64,000 bases of DNA from Desulfovibrio sp. ZJ209 (GTDB lineage: Bacteria; Desulfobacterota; Desulfovibrionia; Desulfovibrionales; Desulfovibrionaceae): assembly GCF_011039135.1 (NCBI RefSeq), contig NZ_JAAKEJ010000003.1:124001-188000 (forward strand). The letters run 5' to 3'. The notes beneath the pieces are model-generated. The model worked only from the letters and a program-made list of their open reading frames with translations. It had not been told where the DNA came from and made no database searches. Each line of letters opens with the position of its first letter. Positions within the stretch are counted from its first letter, which is position 1. The position numbers were made by a program, and so were the translations under genes. Shown here in pieces: positions 62,098-64,000 of this stretch.

Positions 62098-62910
62098 TCA
62101 GATGTCGATGTGCTCCAACTCCGTTTTCAGGAATTCCTGTATGGGCGCCGGCCCCTTGGGGAAAGGCCGGCTTCTCCGGGGATAGCCGCAGAAACCGCGA
62201 GCGCTCGGACTGGGGACACCAAGGAGATGAATGGGATGTCGATGCTGGCCTGTACACCTGCATACTCTATATTTGTAATCCATGGTGCATGGGCCATGAA
62301 TTGCGTCTGAGGGAAATGTATTGACGGGTATGAGCTGTTCCTGGGGGGCAGCGAATCCAAGACCCTTGAGGACATCCTGTACAAAAGCAAAGGGCTTGTC
62401 GCCTGCGGCAAGAATCACTTTTGGTTGCCAGATCCGTAATATTTGGCCCCAGTACTGTTCTTTTGAGAAATGTATATCTTCTTTATTCGGTTCCGTAGTA
62501 CGGAAAGGGATAAAGCTGGCAACGACCATGTTGTGATTGACAAATTTTTCAAGTGCCGTGTTATCCATGGACGCTGTGTAGTCGATACCTTCTTTTCGTA
62601 AGGCAATTTCCGCCGCCATGGTCAGGAGCCGCACCGGGAAAAGCGAATTCGGCCAAGGATCGGGCTTGAAAAGCTCATTGTCCCCAGGCCACGGTCTGTC
62701 GGGAGCCGGCTGCGGATTTTCAGGGCTTTCATTCTTGTGCGGCGCCGGATGATAGGTCAGCAGCAGCACACTGGGCATGGCGTCCCAGCTTTTCTTCGGG
62801 CTGTAGCTGAAATTGAAGCCTGTGCAGGATTCCCGATGCTGTTGGTAAAATTTTTTCATTTCCTCGAAACTGTCCCAGCAGCACGAAATCAGCTCTTTGG
62901 CGTCGTTCAT
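62098..62910 (-). CDS. Uncharacterised protein, paralogue A (possible uracil-DNA-glycosylase-like fold)
   Basis: The 270-residue product from ATG 62910 follows cacaaaggagactcg. Blocks shared with the gene at 63091: FSYSPKKSW, VLLLTYHPAP, PWPGDN, LTMAAEIALRKEG, ASFIPFRT, KEQYWGQIL, WQPKVILAAG, HLLGVPSPSARGFCGYP and APIQEFL. The spacing of an early NP or HP-turn, a central strand ending in G and a late HPxA/SPSA loop recalls the UDG superfamily, but the correspondence is loose and here the late His is replaced by Ser. Function unknown. Same upstream layout as its paralogue, suggesting tandem duplication. Confidence 0.6.
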   Translation of the reverse strand: MNDAKELISCCWDSFEEMKKFYQQHRESCTGFNFSYSPKKSWDAMPSVLLLTYHPAPHKNESPENPQPAPDRPWPGDNELFKPDPWPNSLFPVRLLTMAAEIALRKEGIDYTASMDNTALEKFVNHNMVVASFIPFRTTEPNKEDIHFSKEQYWGQILRIWQPKVILAAGDKPFAFVQDVLKGLGFAAPQEQLIPVNTFPSDAIHGPCTMDYKYRVCRCTGQHRHPIHLLGVPSPSARGFCGYPRRSRPFPKGPAPIQEFLKTELEHIDI

Positions 62911-63090
62911 CGAGTCTCCTTTGTGCACTTGGCACGGCTATGGGGAGAATTTTTTTCTGTTGCGAGCGTCCCGGCCCCATGGCCGCGGACGCCGTGTTCC
63001 GTTCCAGGCCTTGCGCGGCGCAGCTTTCACCGGGCCCGCTGCGGGCGCCCGCCGCATCGCCGTCTTCAGGAAAGGCGGCGGAAAGAACCG

Positions 63091-63912
63091 TCAAGAGGGG
63101 ATTTTTTCCAGCTCCTCCCGCAGGAATTTTTGAATGGGCGCGTTCCCCTCGCCGTATCTCCCATCCCGGGTGGGAAAGCCGTACAGGCCGTAGCGGGCAG
63201 CGGGGTGGGGCACGCCGAGGAGCCGCGTGTGTTTCCCGGAGGGAAAGGCGAACTTGCAGGCCCGGTACGTCCCCCGGCAGCGCGGGCCGGTCCCCGGGGC
63301 CTGGTAGCCGCTGACCTTTCTTTCTTCCACTGCGGCCTTTTGTCCTGCCAGCTTCGAGAGGATACCCCGTATCCCGTCAAAGGGGAAGGTGCCGGTGGCG
63401 ATGACCAGTTCGGGCTGCCACACGGGCAGGATCCTGTTCCAGTAGTGTTCTTTTGCAAAACGCTTCATTTCCCGAGGCAGGTCTTTCGGGCTGCCGGACG
63501 GTGTGCGGAACGGCACATAGCTCGCCAGCGCCACGTTGCCATCGACGAACTGCTTCAGCTCCGCATCCTCGCAGCTTGCTGCAAGTTTCCGGCCCGTGCG
63601 GGAGCGGCCGATTTCTGCGAGGATGGTGAGGATGTCGTTCTTGAGGGGAAAGATATTTTCCCTGTCGAGATAGTCATTGTCTTTCGGCCACGGAGAGGAC
63701 GGAAGGATCGTCTTGTGCCGCCTCTCCCGCGCGTCCCAGGACTGCGGGTTGAGCGTCAGCAGCAGGACCCGCGTGTCGGGGCGCCAGCTTTTCTCCGGGC
63801 TGTAGGTGAAATGGAAGCCGTAGCTTTTTTCCCCCAGCCGGGTATTTTTTTGCTCCATGTCCTTGAAGATCTCTTCACAGACCTTCTTCAGTTCCGCGTT
63901 CTTCCCGTTCAT
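63091..63912 (-). CDS. Uncharacterised protein, paralogue B (possible uracil-DNA-glycosylase-like fold)
   Basis: The 273-residue product from ATG 63912 (after cacaagggagacctg) is the homologue of the gene at 62098: FTYSPEKSW, VLLLTLNPQSW, PWPKDN, FPLKNDILTILAEIGRSR, FVDGNVALASYVPFRT, KEHYWNRILPVWQPELVIATG, RLLGVPHPAARYGLYGFP, and GNAPIQKFLREEL. It keeps LNPQ and VPHPA, closer to the NPG and HPS motifs of DNA glycosylases. The pair encodes proteins of almost equal length that have diverged strongly outside the blocks. A palindrome GTGCCCCGGCAC lies just upstream (a related GTGC/GCAC sequence precedes the paralogue). Confidence 0.6.
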   Translation of the reverse strand: MNGKNAELKKVCEEIFKDMEQKNTRLGEKSYGFHFTYSPEKSWRPDTRVLLLTLNPQSWDARERRHKTILPSSPWPKDNDYLDRENIFPLKNDILTILAEIGRSRTGRKLAASCEDAELKQFVDGNVALASYVPFRTPSGSPKDLPREMKRFAKEHYWNRILPVWQPELVIATGTFPFDGIRGILSKLAGQKAAVEERKVSGYQAPGTGPRCRGTYRACKFAFPSGKHTRLLGVPHPAARYGLYGFPTRDGRYGEGNAPIQKFLREELEKIPS

Positions 63913-64000
63913 CAGGTCTCCCTTGTGCCGGGGCACGGTTGTGGGTTCGCTCCTCTCTCCAGCCCTTCACCACGCGCGCAGGCTCACCTGCCCAGCCACG

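Overview
The window is a chromosomal stretch of a GC-rich, anaerobic sulfidogenic bacterium, most likely a member of the Desulfovibrionaceae (Desulfovibrio/Bilophila type). The pointers are a taurine:pyruvate aminotransferase, an L-lactate permease, several TRAP transporter genes, rubrerythrin, a periplasmic CbiK-type cobaltochelatase, a stand-alone AICAR transformylase domain and a CobA-HemD fusion. No rRNA, tRNA or CRISPR array was seen. Species assignment is inference.

Layout. 1-7.8 kb: the 3' part of cpoB, a cheZ-like gene, a metallophosphoesterase broken by an in-frame TAG, an alpha/beta hydrolase divergent from mtaD, a lipoprotein, a BMP-family binding protein and an MFS transporter. 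7.8-20.7 kb: lactate permease, then a metabolic block that starts at a well-formed sigma-54 promoter: tpa, pntAA, pntAB, an exceptional pntB carrying four tandem NADP(H)-binding domains, and a TRAP transporter (dctP-dctQ-dctM) plus an extra dctP behind a terminator. 20.7-24.2 kb: an McrBC restriction pair with an AT-richer start, whose 3' end overlaps the end of the next gene. 24.2-28.9 kb: glycosyltransferase, cobB and purH (minus strand) and a small plus-strand gene. 29.2-34.0 kb: a complete phosphorelay (REC-HD-GYP, Hpt, hybrid kinase) followed by cutA and a PfkB kinase. 35-42.3 kb: an NFACT/RqcH-like gene, a DUF362 gene, a frameshifted deacetylase with a G8 tract, cbiK with a cobalamin-riboswitch-like leader, rpsA and a GNAT gene. 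42.3-46.9 kb: a clearly AT-rich type II restriction-modification island (C5-methyltransferase, Vsr, XRE controller, MvaI/BcnI-family endonuclease). 46.9-62 kb: purN, cobA-hemD, pepA, a zinc peptidase, rubrerythrin, a TPP-riboswitch-controlled thiC, an RRM protein, eno, coaX and an m5C methyltransferase. 62-64 kb: two tandem paralogues of an uncharacterised family.

How the parts work together. The sigma-54 block reads as an organosulfonate (taurine) uptake and deamination unit coupled to a proton-translocating transhydrogenase. The four-domain PntB, with Ala/Pro-rich linkers between the NADP(H) domains, is the most unusual object in the window. A family of about 194-bp palindromic repeats (three full copies and one end fragment) lies between housekeeping genes, with compensatory changes in one stem. 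Many intergenic regions carry recognisable -35/-10 boxes of the form TTGxCx, 17-18 bp, TAxxxT.
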